The position numbers were made by a program, and so were the translations under genes. The notes below the pieces were generated by a model, which worked only from the letters and a program-made list of their open reading frames with translations, ran no database searches and was not told the DNA's origin. This document shows, in pieces, positions 41,197 through 49,672 of a DNA stretch of 64,000 nt (within the stretch, counting starts at the first letter, position 1; the number at the start of each line of letters is the position of its first letter). The DNA lies in NCBI RefSeq assembly GCF_015097055.1, contig NZ_AP023366.1:782501-846500 (forward strand). Reading direction: 5' to 3'. This DNA is from Effusibacillus dendaii (GTDB taxonomy: Bacteria > Bacillota > Bacilli > Tumebacillales > Effusibacillaceae).

Positions 41197-42395
41197 TCCT
41201 GCATCTCTCCCTGTCGACGGCCAATCGGTTTCGTGGCCATTCCCGTGTGCAAAATGTGTACCATTGGTTCAACCCGAACTTTCATTTGTGCATACTGTTT
41301 CTCCCAGTCAATGCGTAGTCGCTGCCATTCATCAGGATTTCTGCGATAAATCATATCCCCAAATCCAATCGGATCGGAATGATAGACGGTTTGCAGATCC
41401 TTGACGGTTTTTTCAATATTTTGTTTTAGTTTTTTGGCGACTTCTTCTTCCAAAATCGATAAATTTGCATCTCGGGAAGTATCGTATAACGACTCATTTT
41501 CGGTGATCGTGCCACGGGCTACAATCTGTATTCGCATGATGATTCCGTTTTTCGAAAAGATCGGAGTTACCTGTGACTTCGTTTCGGGAAACTCGACTGA
41601 AATTTCTCCGTGCCTCTTCGGTGCTTCAATCGTTAGGGTCGGAGTTTTCGCTTGATCCATTGCCAAAAGGACGGCGGAAGCGTCTTCATCGGTCAAAATA
41701 CCCGCTAACTGATTTCGTTTATTAAACACTGCCAATCCAACGATTTTGATATTGGTCCGGGGTTCTCCTTCCGGGCCAGGTCGTGTCTTGTAGACATCCA
41801 CCACAGGAAGAGCCAGATCGATTCCATCCAACACCATCGTCTCGATGACATGCTTTAAGGTTCGAGGCTTCTTCATCGAACTTTGTGCCAGTTCCCGAAT
41901 CATTTCGGATGGAAACTGCTCCATGGGAGTTTTCGCATTCAAGACATCTCGCGCGGCGCCTCTTGCCACCACCATAAAAGCGGTCAGACGTTTTTGGGGG
42001 ACCCGTGCGAATGCATCCAGGATGGATTCCACGCCGTTTTTGGCCATATCTTGCCCGACGACGACGACTCGTTGATGACCAAAATACAACTGACGGGAAG
42101 CTGCTCTCTGCAGTTTCGCAACTGCATCGCGACTATTCATGCCCAAAACGGAGTCCACATACCAGCGTTTGTCGCCGCTGGTTCCCCCTCCTCCTCCTCC
42201 GCCGCCGCCGACAACACCTCCCATTTGGCCTGGGAGTGGAATCTGAACCGAAATGCGAAATTTGTCTGGCGGCTCTTTGTCAATCGCAGTCCCAACCAGG
42301 AAGGCCACATCATTGATTTCCTTACGATCCCAACACCCCGTAAGTAAAACGGAGCCAAGAAGTACCATACAAAGCAACAAGGCTTTTTTTTGCAC
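41193..42395 (-). CDS. Ger(x)C family germination lipoprotein
   Basis: The 400-residue product has a lipoprotein signal with lipobox LLTGC near residue 21 followed by WDRKEINDVAFLVGTAIDK, the diagnostic N-terminus of GerAC proteins. A run of glycines (GGVVGGGGGGGGGTSG) interrupts the N-terminal domain, which is unusual in length. It would be anchored on the outer face of the spore inner membrane. It lies between the GerAA-type gene and the small membrane protein. Confidence 0.93.
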   Translation of the reverse strand: MQKKALLLCMVLLGSVLLTGCWDRKEINDVAFLVGTAIDKEPPDKFRISVQIPLPGQMGGVVGGGGGGGGGTSGDKRWYVDSVLGMNSRDAVAKLQRAASRQLYFGHQRVVVVGQDMAKNGVESILDAFARVPQKRLTAFMVVARGAARDVLNAKTPMEQFPSEMIRELAQSSMKKPRTLKHVIETMVLDGIDLALPVVDVYKTRPGPEGEPRTNIKIVGLAVFNKRNQLAGILTDEDASAVLLAMDQAKTPTLTIEAPKRHGEISVEFPETKSQVTPIFSKNGIIMRIQIVARGTITENESLYDTSRDANLSILEEEVAKKLKQNIEKTVKDLQTVYHSDPIGFGDMIYRRNPDEWQRLRIDWEKQYAQMKVRVEPMVHILHTGMATKPIGRRQGEMQE

Positions 42396-42401
42396 CTGAC
42401 G

Positions 42402-43991
42402 TCACCTCGCTGATCGTGGTGGAGAGGGTTTCATCTGTTTTCCCATCCGTTTCCGGTCACGATGAGAGAAAGATGTGGGACGGAGTTCCATTTTCCACCA
42501 CGGTGCTCGAACAAAAATATCCTTTAGTTCATCCGTCTTCAAAGGTGCAACACCGGACAGATAAGGAACACCGAATGACCGCAAGTTGCAAAGATGAACC
42601 GCGATCCAGACAAAGCCAAGCACGATACCCAAAAGTCCAAATGTTGCCGCTAAAAACATCAGCGGAAAGCGAAGCAGCCGAATCGCAATCGCCTGGTTGT
42701 AACGGGGAATGGTGAAGGATGCAATGCCGGTCATGGCCACTACAATGACCATCGGGGCTGATACAATGCCCGCTTGTACCGCCGCTTGTCCGATCACAAT
42801 TGCGCCCAGTATGCTCACCGTTTGGCCCACGCCCTTGGGCAGACGGATCCCGGCTTCTCTTAGTGCTTCAAATGAAACTTCCATAATCAATGCTTCCACA
42901 ATGGCGGGAAACGGAATCGTTTCCCGGGCAGCGGCGACGCTGAGGAGAAGACTGGTTGGTAGCATATCTTGATGGAAGGTGGTGACTGCAATGTACAAAG
43001 CGGGTAAAAAGAGTGCGAGATTCAGAAACAGATATCTAAACAGGCGTATCAAGCTCACCATCATGTAGCGTTCATAATAATCATCGCTAGCCTGAAGCAT
43101 CTGCCAAAACGTGATCGGACCCAATAACACAAAAGGAGTACCATCCACAAAAATGGCAAAACGCCCTTCCAATAATTGTGCGGCTACCGTGTCAGGACGT
43201 TCCGTATTTTGCAGTTGAGGAAATGGAGAATACGGTTGATCTTCAATCAATTCTTCTATGTATGCACTTTCTAAAACTCCATCGATATGGATGGACTCTA
43301 ACCGGTTTTTGACTTCGTCAATTACTTTTGAGTCCGCAATGCCTTCCATGTAAGCAAGAACCACGTTCGTTCGGGTGTGTTCACCGATTGTCATGGCCAC
43401 CGTCTTTAAACGAGGAGACTTCACTTTGAACCGAATCAGTCCGGTATTGGTCCGCAGATTTTCAGTGAACCCTTCGCGGGGGCCTCGTATCACTTTTTCG
43501 GTCTCGGGTTCTTCTACAGAACGCCGAGTACCGCCTCTTACATTTAGTACCAGCGCCTCTGAATAGCCATTGATCAATAGAGTCGCATTCCCTGTTAAAA
43601 CATTTTCCACTACTTCTGAATACAAATTTACGTGAGAGACTTGGGACAAAGAGAGTACACTATCTTCTACAATGTCTGGCGTTATGTCCGAAACACCTGT
43701 TTTTGCCAATTTGAACAAAAGCGGTTGAAGTGCGTTTTCATGTATTTCTGCGGACTTTACCATCCCGTCCACAAAAATCAAAAGTGCGTCCACACCGTCA
43801 TCAAGGGTCAACTCGCGAAAAATAATGTCAGAACAATTGCGGAAAGTATCTTTCAAAACCTGTTGGTTCGTTTTCAGTTCTTTCGATAAATTGTTGTCCA
43901 TCGTCTCCGAAGGCTCAATCGCCTCTTTTAAGGGAGCCATCGTCTCTTGCTGTTTAGACTTTTTCCGCCAAAACCGTAACCGTTTTTCCAT
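42402..43991 (-). CDS. GerAA-type spore germination protein
   Basis: The 529-residue protein has a soluble N-terminal half (RNCSDIIFRELTLDDGVDALLIFVDGMV), the EDQPYSPFPQLQNTERPD motif and a membrane half with about five helices, as in GerAA. I start it at the ATG at 43991, after AAAGGGTGACTTTC; the upstream in-frame part covers the promoter. It leads the operon and is preceded by a forespore-type promoter. Confidence 0.93.
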   Translation of the reverse strand: MEKRLRFWRKKSKQQETMAPLKEAIEPSETMDNNLSKELKTNQQVLKDTFRNCSDIIFRELTLDDGVDALLIFVDGMVKSAEIHENALQPLLFKLAKTGVSDITPDIVEDSVLSLSQVSHVNLYSEVVENVLTGNATLLINGYSEALVLNVRGGTRRSVEEPETEKVIRGPREGFTENLRTNTGLIRFKVKSPRLKTVAMTIGEHTRTNVVLAYMEGIADSKVIDEVKNRLESIHIDGVLESAYIEELIEDQPYSPFPQLQNTERPDTVAAQLLEGRFAIFVDGTPFVLLGPITFWQMLQASDDYYERYMMVSLIRLFRYLFLNLALFLPALYIAVTTFHQDMLPTSLLLSVAAARETIPFPAIVEALIMEVSFEALREAGIRLPKGVGQTVSILGAIVIGQAAVQAGIVSAPMVIVVAMTGIASFTIPRYNQAIAIRLLRFPLMFLAATFGLLGIVLGFVWIAVHLCNLRSFGVPYLSGVAPLKTDELKDIFVRAPWWKMELRPTSFSHRDRKRMGKQMKPSPPRSAR

Positions 43992-44018
43992 GAAAGTCAC
44001 CCTTTTCATAATCATGGA

Positions 44019-44048
44019 AATTATGTCCCGGATTGACAAAAGATATTC
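44019..44048 (-). promoter_or_regulatory. Sigma G-type promoter of the germination operon
   Basis: On the minus strand GAATA (44044-44048) and CATAATT (44019-44025) are separated by exactly 18 bases. This matches the sigma G consensus GHATR-N18-CATNHTA at all but the last position. The start of transcription would be about 20 bases upstream of the GerAA-type ATG. Forespore expression is what is known for ger operons. Confidence 0.65.
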
Positions 44049-44090
44049 CATTTGAAAAGATTCTTACATGATGGATATCTAACAACTTGA

Positions 44091-44134
44091 AAAGGCTCCT
44101 ACATTGTGGGTATATACACAACGTACGAGCCTTT
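44091..44134. terminator. Bidirectional terminator between transporter gene and ger operon
   Basis: AAAGGCTC and GAGCCTTT form the outer stem, with an inner TTGTG/CACAA stem. T-runs follow on both strands. On the minus strand it lies about 60 bases past the DMT transporter stop codon. Confidence 0.7.
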
Positions 44135-44197
44135 TTTCCCCTCTGTCATGAAATGTTCGCCAATTGATTCACACCTTTGATTCACAACAACTGCTCA

Positions 44198-45151
44198 TCA
44201 ACGGGATACGTTCTTCTGTTCCGCGTTTTGTTCGACTGCTTGCACAGCCGGAATCACGTTTCCGTCTGCCGTTTGCGATGCTGACCGTTTCACTGCGGTG
44301 AACAAATAGACACCGGCAATCACCAAAACGGTGCCGATCAAAAATACTGTCGTAACGCTTTCCCGCAAAAACAGGTACGACAATATGACGGTAAATACCG
44401 GATTAAAGTTAAGGAACATACCGGATTTTGTACCCCCAACCTGCTGTACGCCAATATTCCAAAACACCATGGCCAACACAGTGCCACCAACAGATACGTA
44501 GAGAGTAGCAAGCCAGAAGGAAGTGTTGAGATTTTCCAGATGGAAGTTGGCCAGATCAAACGGAAGCAACGCCAGAACACCAAAAATCCCCATCCAAAGG
44601 GTGGACATATAAGGAGTGACATAGCGCATCGCTTTTCGTCCGGCTGCCGAGTACAGCCCCCATAATCCAACCGCTGCCAGCATAAACAGATCTCCCGTAT
44701 TAAAACGGAGTTGCAGCAAGCGTTCCGGTTCACCATGCGAAATCACAACGAGCACGCCAAATAGCGAGACCGCCATACCTGCCAGTTGGCTGCCGGACAA
44801 TTTTTCACGTAATAGAAAAAAAGAAGCGATCGCGATTGCAACCGGATTCAACGCGGACAAAAGCCCTACGTTGACAGCCGATGTTCGCTCCAGCGCAAGA
44901 AACAGAAACAGATTAAACAGTGCAACCCCTGTCAGCCCCATACAAACTAAAGGCAACCACGCCTGTTTGGGAGGCAGCAGTTTTTTTTCCCGCCCCCAGA
45001 CAATCGGAACCAGCAGCAAAACGCCGAAAACCCATCGCATATCGGTCAACGTCAGCGAGGAGGCATGACCTACCAAAAACTTGCCTGCTACAAAATTTCC
45101 CGCCCACAGCACACTGGTGGACATCAATAACATATAGTAGATCAGCCCCAT
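44198..45151 (-). CDS. EamA/DMT superfamily transporter
   Basis: The 317-residue protein has ten membrane helices in two EamA halves (TSVLWAGNFVAGKFLVG in the first, AAVGLWGLYSAAGRKAMRY in the second), typical of drug/metabolite exporters. The tail after the last helix is polar. The substrate cannot be told from sequence. It begins four bases after the tatD-like stop codon, so it is co-transcribed with it. Confidence 0.9.
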   Translation of the reverse strand: MGLIYYMLLMSTSVLWAGNFVAGKFLVGHASSLTLTDMRWVFGVLLLVPIVWGREKKLLPPKQAWLPLVCMGLTGVALFNLFLFLALERTSAVNVGLLSALNPVAIAIASFFLLREKLSGSQLAGMAVSLFGVLVVISHGEPERLLQLRFNTGDLFMLAAVGLWGLYSAAGRKAMRYVTPYMSTLWMGIFGVLALLPFDLANFHLENLNTSFWLATLYVSVGGTVLAMVFWNIGVQQVGGTKSGMFLNFNPVFTVILSYLFLRESVTTVFLIGTVLVIAGVYLFTAVKRSASQTADGNVIPAVQAVEQNAEQKNVSR

Positions 45152-45155
45152 CTGA

Positions 45156-45992
45156 TCATTCCTCTCCTATTTGGAAAAATCGAGCCGCGTTTGCGGACGT
45201 AATGGAAATCACTTCATCCGTAGATACGCCATGCAACCGAGCCACCACAGCAGCAACTTCCCGAATCCATAACGGGTGTGTCAGGTTTCCCTGATACGGT
45301 CCGTCGTATGGCCAAGGTCCATCCGTTTCCAGCAGCATATGCGCAAGCGGAACCTGCATGACAATCCGCTGGTTGCGCTCGCGGTAGACCGTTTCAGGAG
45401 TAAAAGATATAAAATATCCGGCTTCCACAATCTGCGCAACCGTTTCAGGCGGCGCTTTTAACCAATGAAAAACCGCTTTTTCAATTTGATGTTCACAGAG
45501 CTTCCACAAACAGGGAAGCGCCATCTGGTGTACTGCATGCAAAATCACCGGCAGCCCCGTCTGTTTGGCCAACAAAAGTTGGGATTCGAACAGTTCGAAA
45601 CAGACAGACGGTATGTCTTGCGGCGCCCTACCGTCTGCTGGCAATGCATAATAAGGCAACCCGATCTCGCCGATGGCGCAGATTTCCTGACGATGGGTAT
45701 GGACCAACCGCTTTAAAGCTTGCCATTCCTGTTCAATTTCCTGGATTATTGCGGCATCTGGCGATCCCGTTGCCGCCTGCAAGCACCTTTCGGCCACATG
45801 CTCCGGATGCATGCCAAATCCGATTTTGACAAATTGAGGATATCGTTTGGCAATCGAAAGCAGCCGTTTCGCAGAGGAGACGCCTGTAGCGGGCGCCACT
45901 ACCGCCGTCACTCCGCCCGCTTTTGCGCTTGCCAACATTTCTTCCAATATCGCTTCATCCAATTGATCCAGATGGTAATGTGTATCAATCAA
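45156..45992 (-). CDS. TatD family metal-dependent hydrolase
   Basis: The 278-residue protein begins with the metal site DTHYHLDQLD. It has KIGFGMHPEH, EIGLPYY, an ILHAVHQ metal-ligand strand and LLETDGPWPYDGPY near the end, all typical of TatD-type DNases. I choose a TTG start at 45992 that overlaps the MFS stop codon by four bases (TTGA); the longer frame lies wholly inside the MFS gene. The spacing to AGGAAAGGA is about ten bases. Confidence 0.85.
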   Translation of the reverse strand: MIDTHYHLDQLDEAILEEMLASAKAGGVTAVVAPATGVSSAKRLLSIAKRYPQFVKIGFGMHPEHVAERCLQAATGSPDAAIIQEIEQEWQALKRLVHTHRQEICAIGEIGLPYYALPADGRAPQDIPSVCFELFESQLLLAKQTGLPVILHAVHQMALPCLWKLCEHQIEKAVFHWLKAPPETVAQIVEAGYFISFTPETVYRERNQRIVMQVPLAHMLLETDGPWPYDGPYQGNLTHPLWIREVAAVVARLHGVSTDEVISITSANAARFFQIGEE

Positions 45993-47203
45993 GCGGCAGC
46001 ATTCCTTTCCTGTGGCCGCTGATGGTTGAACCAAACCCAGAGGGCAGACACCAGAAACATCCCCATTGTTGCATAAAAGGTGGCTGGGATGCCAATCAAC
46101 CCTGACAGCCATCCTCCCGCCATCGGCCCCACCACCGTACCCATGAGTGTCATGCTGGTAGTAAAGCCGAATGCCATGCCGCGCTGTTCATCCGTTACAA
46201 ATTTTGATATTCGCGCATTGCTGGTAGGCATCAAACCGCCGATAAAAAAACCGGCCAGCACACGTGTCAGACCAAACGCCAGAATCGTGGTGGTCAACGC
46301 GGTCAGACCAAACATGACAGCCGTCCCAATCGACAGTAAGATCAGGATGGTATGGTGCCCGAGACGATCCCCTAATCTGCCTGCCGTCATGGATGAAATG
46401 GCGGCGGTAACGCCGGACAGCGCCAGAATCAGACCGGTAGCGGTCGCCACATAATCGTTCGAGTCGGATAACGCTTTGATGTATAACGGTATGATCGGAG
46501 TCACGATCATCAGCCCAAACTGGATTAAAAAATTAATAAATGCCATCGGCCATAAGCCGGGAATATGGGCAATGGCGGACAAGCTTTGGAGAAACGACAT
46601 CTTTTTTTGCTGTTCATTCATGTTCCGGGGAGGCTCTTTTACCTGTGTCATCATCACCAACAAGGAGGCCAGCGTCACAAACGCCATTACAAAAAACGGT
46701 ACCCGGTAGTTAAAAATATCTGCCAACAGTCCGCCGATAAACGGTCCCGACGAGGTGCCGACAATCTGCGCCGTTTGGTAAACACCGAGCGCATATCCCG
46801 TCTTTTCTTTTGGAGCAAGCGATGTGACCATCGCGATCGCGGCAGATTGAAACCCGCCCAGCATCCCTTGCAAAATCCGTAACAGCAAGAGCTGATAGAC
46901 GTTTGTGACAAGCCCCATTGACAGCACTACGAAAATATTGGTCAGCAATACGCGCTGCACCATCAGTTTGCGACCATGCTTGTCGCCCAGATTCCCCCAA
47001 ACGGGTCCCATCAAAGCAGCAAAAAAAGGGGCCGCCGCAATCAATACGCCCGACCATTTGGCCACCTGGTGCGTTTCGGTAATCCCCAGATGCGGCAGGT
47101 AAAGCGGGATGAAGGAAAACATGAAACTAAGGCTGATGCCTGCTCCAAACTGCACAAAACACATCATGTACAAATTGCGTTTCCAACTCTCCAATTTTGA
47201 CAC
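45989..47203 (-). CDS. MFS multidrug-type efflux transporter
   Basis: The 404-residue protein has 12 membrane helices. The loop-2/3 motif GNLGDKHGRKLMVQR and a second-half copy, AGRLGDRLGHHTIL, mark it as a major facilitator of the drug:H+ antiporter type (MdtG-like). The GTG start follows a weak GGGG site. Its upstream region holds the 56-bp tandem repeat array, which lies in its promoter or leader. It heads a unit with the tatD-like and DMT genes. Confidence 0.88.
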   Translation of the reverse strand: MSKLESWKRNLYMMCFVQFGAGISLSFMFSFIPLYLPHLGITETHQVAKWSGVLIAAAPFFAALMGPVWGNLGDKHGRKLMVQRVLLTNIFVVLSMGLVTNVYQLLLLRILQGMLGGFQSAAIAMVTSLAPKEKTGYALGVYQTAQIVGTSSGPFIGGLLADIFNYRVPFFVMAFVTLASLLVMMTQVKEPPRNMNEQQKKMSFLQSLSAIAHIPGLWPMAFINFLIQFGLMIVTPIIPLYIKALSDSNDYVATATGLILALSGVTAAISSMTAGRLGDRLGHHTILILLSIGTAVMFGLTALTTTILAFGLTRVLAGFFIGGLMPTSNARISKFVTDEQRGMAFGFTTSMTLMGTVVGPMAGGWLSGLIGIPATFYATMGMFLVSALWVWFNHQRPQERNAAA

Positions 47204-47226
47204 CCCGGTATTTGGATCTACTGACA

Positions 47227-47462
47227 GTCGAACGACCGCAGAACTCGGAAGTTCGACTAAAACCGTGACATCCTGTCACAACGTCGAACGACCGCAGAAC
47301 TCGGAAGTTCGACTAAAACCGTGACATCCTGTCACAACGTCGAACGACCGCAGAACTCGGAAGTTCGACTAAAACCGTGACATCCTGTCACAACGTCGAA
47401 CGACCGCAGAACTCGGAAGTTCGACTAAAACCGTGACATCCTGTCACAACGTCGAACGACCG
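47227..47462. repeat. Tandem array: four perfect copies of a 56-bp double-hairpin unit
   Basis: Units begin at 47227, 47283, 47339 and 47395 and are identical over all 56 bases; a fifth copies only the first 12 bases. Each unit contains GTCGAAC...GTTCGAC enclosing CCG...CGG, then GTGACA-TCC-TGTCAC. The array is followed by another hairpin, GACCGACA-TCCG-TGTCGGTC at 47458-47477. It occupies the gap between the MFS start and the serA terminator. No spacers are present and no reading frame uses it. Confidence 0.95.
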
Positions 47463-47487
47463 ACATCCGTGTCGGTCTAAAAGTAAA

Positions 47488-47515
47488 AGAGCCGTTCGGC
47501 AAAGAACGGCCTCTC
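47488..47515 (-). terminator. Terminator of serA
   Basis: On the minus strand GCCGTTC and GAACGGC form a stem with a six-base loop, followed by TCTTTTACTTTT. It lies about 30 bases past the serA stop codon. Confidence 0.85.
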
Positions 47516-47543
47516 TCATTTTCTATTTTACAGCGATTTTGAT

Positions 47544-49133
47544 TTACAGTTCAACATGGTGAACTTCCAAAATGTTGGGAATTTCAGCAAGTTGCCGGAC
47601 GACTTCCGGGCCAGCCGGATTGTCGATTCCGAGCACCATCACCGCTTTGCCTCCCACTTCTTTTCGGCCCACCTGCATGGTTGCAATATTGATGTTCGCA
47701 TCGGCCAGGATCATCCCGATCCGTCCAATCATGCCCGGCTGGTCAAGATGAGAAGTAACAATCATCCGTCCTTCCGGAGCGGCGTCAATCGCATACCCGT
47801 CCAACCGGACGATGCGCGGTCCAAAACCGTTATTCAGTGTACCTGCAATCCGTTTGGTCTGGGTAGCAGTCGTAACTTCAAGACCGATCAGATTCGTAAA
47901 TACGCTATGTTTCGAAGTTTTCGTTTCAATCGTTTGGATACCTGCCTGTTCAGCCACCAACGGCGCATTGACGAAATTTACTTCCTCCCCGTGGTGATAG
48001 GACAAGAATCCCTTCAACAGCGTCCGTGTAATGGGAGCCGTTTCCAGATTGCTGATATCACCGCTGTAGCTGATTTCGATTTTAGTAACCGGATCGTCTA
48101 CGAGTTGGGCAGCCATTTTGCCGATATTCTCACCAAGCGCCAGGTACGGTTCCACCTGCTTCATTTTATCAGCCGGTAACGACGGCAAGTTTACTGCGTT
48201 TCGGAACGGTTCATCGCGCAATACTTTCAGCACTTCTTCCGCCACATCGATCGCTACGTTGATCTGCGCTTCCTCGGTTGACGCACCAAGGTGGGGCGTC
48301 AACACGACATTTGGAAACTGTTTGAGCGGATGCTCTTTGGCGAGCGGCTCTTCTTCATACACGTCCAAAGCTGCGCCTGCCACTTTACCCGATTTTAACG
48401 CTTCAATTAACGCTTCCTCCTTGATAATACCGCCGCGCGCACAGTTTAAAATCCGCACGCCGTCTTTCATCATTCCAAATTCCCGTTCCGAAATCAGATA
48501 TTTCGTTTCTTTAATCAACGGGGTATGGACCGTGATAAAATCGGCAGCCACCACGATTTCATCAACGGTGCATTGCTGAACATCCAGAGCGTTTGCCCGC
48601 TGCGGCGTCAAAAACGGATCGTACGCCAGCACCTTCATGCCAAACGCCTGCGCCCGCTTTGCCACTTCCGTACCGATCCGGCCCAGGCCCAGAATCCCCA
48701 GGACTTTGTTGTTCAACTCCACGCCGACAAACGTTTTGCGATCCCATTCTCCCCGCAAAATCGAGGCGTACGCCTGCGGAATTTTACGTGCCATCGAAAT
48801 CATCATGGCAAATGTATGTTCCGCAGTGGAAATCGTGTTTCCGTCCGGCGCGTTGAGGACGACGATCCCTCGCTGTGTGGCAGCCGGAACGTCAATGTTA
48901 TCTACACCTACACCTGCCCGACCGATAACCCGCAGGCGAGTGCCGTGTTCCATGATTTTGGCCGTCACCTTCGTCTGTGAACGAACCAGCAGCGCATCAT
49001 ATTCCGCAATGATGGCGCACAATTCGTCTTCTGACAAACCGGTTTTCTTTTCCACTACAATGTCTTCCGCTTCCAGAAGTTTGCCTAACCCTTGCTCCGA
49101 AATCGGATCACTGACCAATACTCGAATCATCAT
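47544..49133 (-). CDS. serA: D-3-phosphoglycerate dehydrogenase
   Basis: The 529-residue cytoplasmic enzyme oxidises 3-phosphoglycerate in the first step of serine synthesis. It has GRAGVGVDNIDVPAA, the NAD-binding GILGLGRIGTEVAKRA, NCARGGIIKEEAL and TPHLGASTEEAQ, then the ASB domain and a C-terminal ACT domain (SHLDQPGMIGRIGMILADANINIATMQVGR). This is the long, regulated form. The ATG at 49133 follows GGAGGGGTTC; the upstream extension reads through the riboswitch. Expression is controlled by the ZTP riboswitch upstream. Confidence 0.95.
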   Translation of the reverse strand: MMIRVLVSDPISEQGLGKLLEAEDIVVEKKTGLSEDELCAIIAEYDALLVRSQTKVTAKIMEHGTRLRVIGRAGVGVDNIDVPAATQRGIVVLNAPDGNTISTAEHTFAMMISMARKIPQAYASILRGEWDRKTFVGVELNNKVLGILGLGRIGTEVAKRAQAFGMKVLAYDPFLTPQRANALDVQQCTVDEIVVAADFITVHTPLIKETKYLISEREFGMMKDGVRILNCARGGIIKEEALIEALKSGKVAGAALDVYEEEPLAKEHPLKQFPNVVLTPHLGASTEEAQINVAIDVAEEVLKVLRDEPFRNAVNLPSLPADKMKQVEPYLALGENIGKMAAQLVDDPVTKIEISYSGDISNLETAPITRTLLKGFLSYHHGEEVNFVNAPLVAEQAGIQTIETKTSKHSVFTNLIGLEVTTATQTKRIAGTLNNGFGPRIVRLDGYAIDAAPEGRMIVTSHLDQPGMIGRIGMILADANINIATMQVGRKEVGGKAVMVLGIDNPAGPEVVRQLAEIPNILEVHHVEL

Positions 49134-49165
49134 GAACCCCTCCATGTTTGTCCCCTGTGATATTC

Positions 49166-49275
49166 GGAAAAAGACCGTCTGAACCCCTCGTATCAGCAAA
49201 GGAGCCCAGGCGGTCGGCTGTATCTTCAGTTGCACTCCCTTGTGGTATCCCACGGTTCCGCCAGTCATGCAACCT
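49166..49275 (-). ncRNA. ZTP (pfl-type) riboswitch with terminator, upstream of serA
   Basis: On the minus strand the first subdomain has GUUGCA/UGCAAC arms closing ACUGGCGGAA, CGUGGGAUACCAC and GGGAG. The second subdomain is GCCGACCGCCUGGGC, with the invariant CCGCCUGGGC of the pfl motif. The same GACCGCCTGGGCTCC strand can pair with GGGGTTCAGACGGTC and is followed by TCTTTTT, a terminator at 49166-49215. Ligand binding would hold the CCGCCUGGGC strand in the aptamer and allow read-through. ZTP or ZMP signals low 10-formyl-folate; serA raises serine, the main one-carbon source. Confidence 0.85.
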
Positions 49276-49300
49276 GTTATTTTGTTTAACGATGAAATAA

Positions 49301-49329
49301 ATTGTAGTAGGATACTTACTTAATGTCAA
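49301..49329 (-). promoter_or_regulatory. Sigma-A promoter of serA
   Basis: On the minus strand TTGACA (49324-49329) and TACAAT (49301-49306) are separated by exactly 17 bases. The transcript would begin near 49294, just before the riboswitch. Confidence 0.85.
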
Positions 49330-49384
49330 TCATAACTTGTGAGACGATTTCCTGCAAGATTTCCTGCCATGAGGAGTGTGCCAA

Positions 49385-49579
49385 TTGTTTGAATTTGAAA
49401 CGATCGTATTTGCCGACTGGTTTCCCACAAAAAGCGGGTTTGTTGCCATCCGGCCGGAATTTTACGGTACAGCGGTTTACCAGTACCGAACGGACAAACC
49501 TGTCAAACATGATTGGTTCATGCAGTCCGATATCGCATATGCCCTGTATGAAGAATTGCGGAGCTACCTGGCTGTCTAG
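49385..49579 (+). CDS. Hypothetical protein, 64 aa
   Basis: A TTG start lies eight bases after GAGGAG, and the frame gives a compact aromatic-rich protein (FADWFPTKSGFVAIRPEFYG, then WFMQSDIAYALYEELRSYL). A GTG nine bases upstream would touch the ribosome binding site. I do not recognise the family. It is divergent from serA and lies 93 bases before the RNase H-fold gene. Confidence 0.6.
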   Translation: MFEFETIVFADWFPTKSGFVAIRPEFYGTAVYQYRTDKPVKHDWFMQSDIAYALYEELRSYLAV

Positions 49580-49672
49580 CACTCCCTTTCGCCTCTGCCA
49601 TTCGGGATAGCCGGATGTAAAATTGGACAACTCCATGTTATCATTAAACAAAAAGGAAACAGGTGACCGTTT

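Noticed and set aside
47227-47462. CRISPR array
   Set aside because: The repeats are directly adjacent and 56 bases long with no spacers, and no cas gene is near. It is a plain tandem array.
49141-49329. T-box leader for serA
   Set aside because: No AGGGTGGNACCGCG-type T-box sequence is present; the conserved blocks fit the ZTP riboswitch instead.
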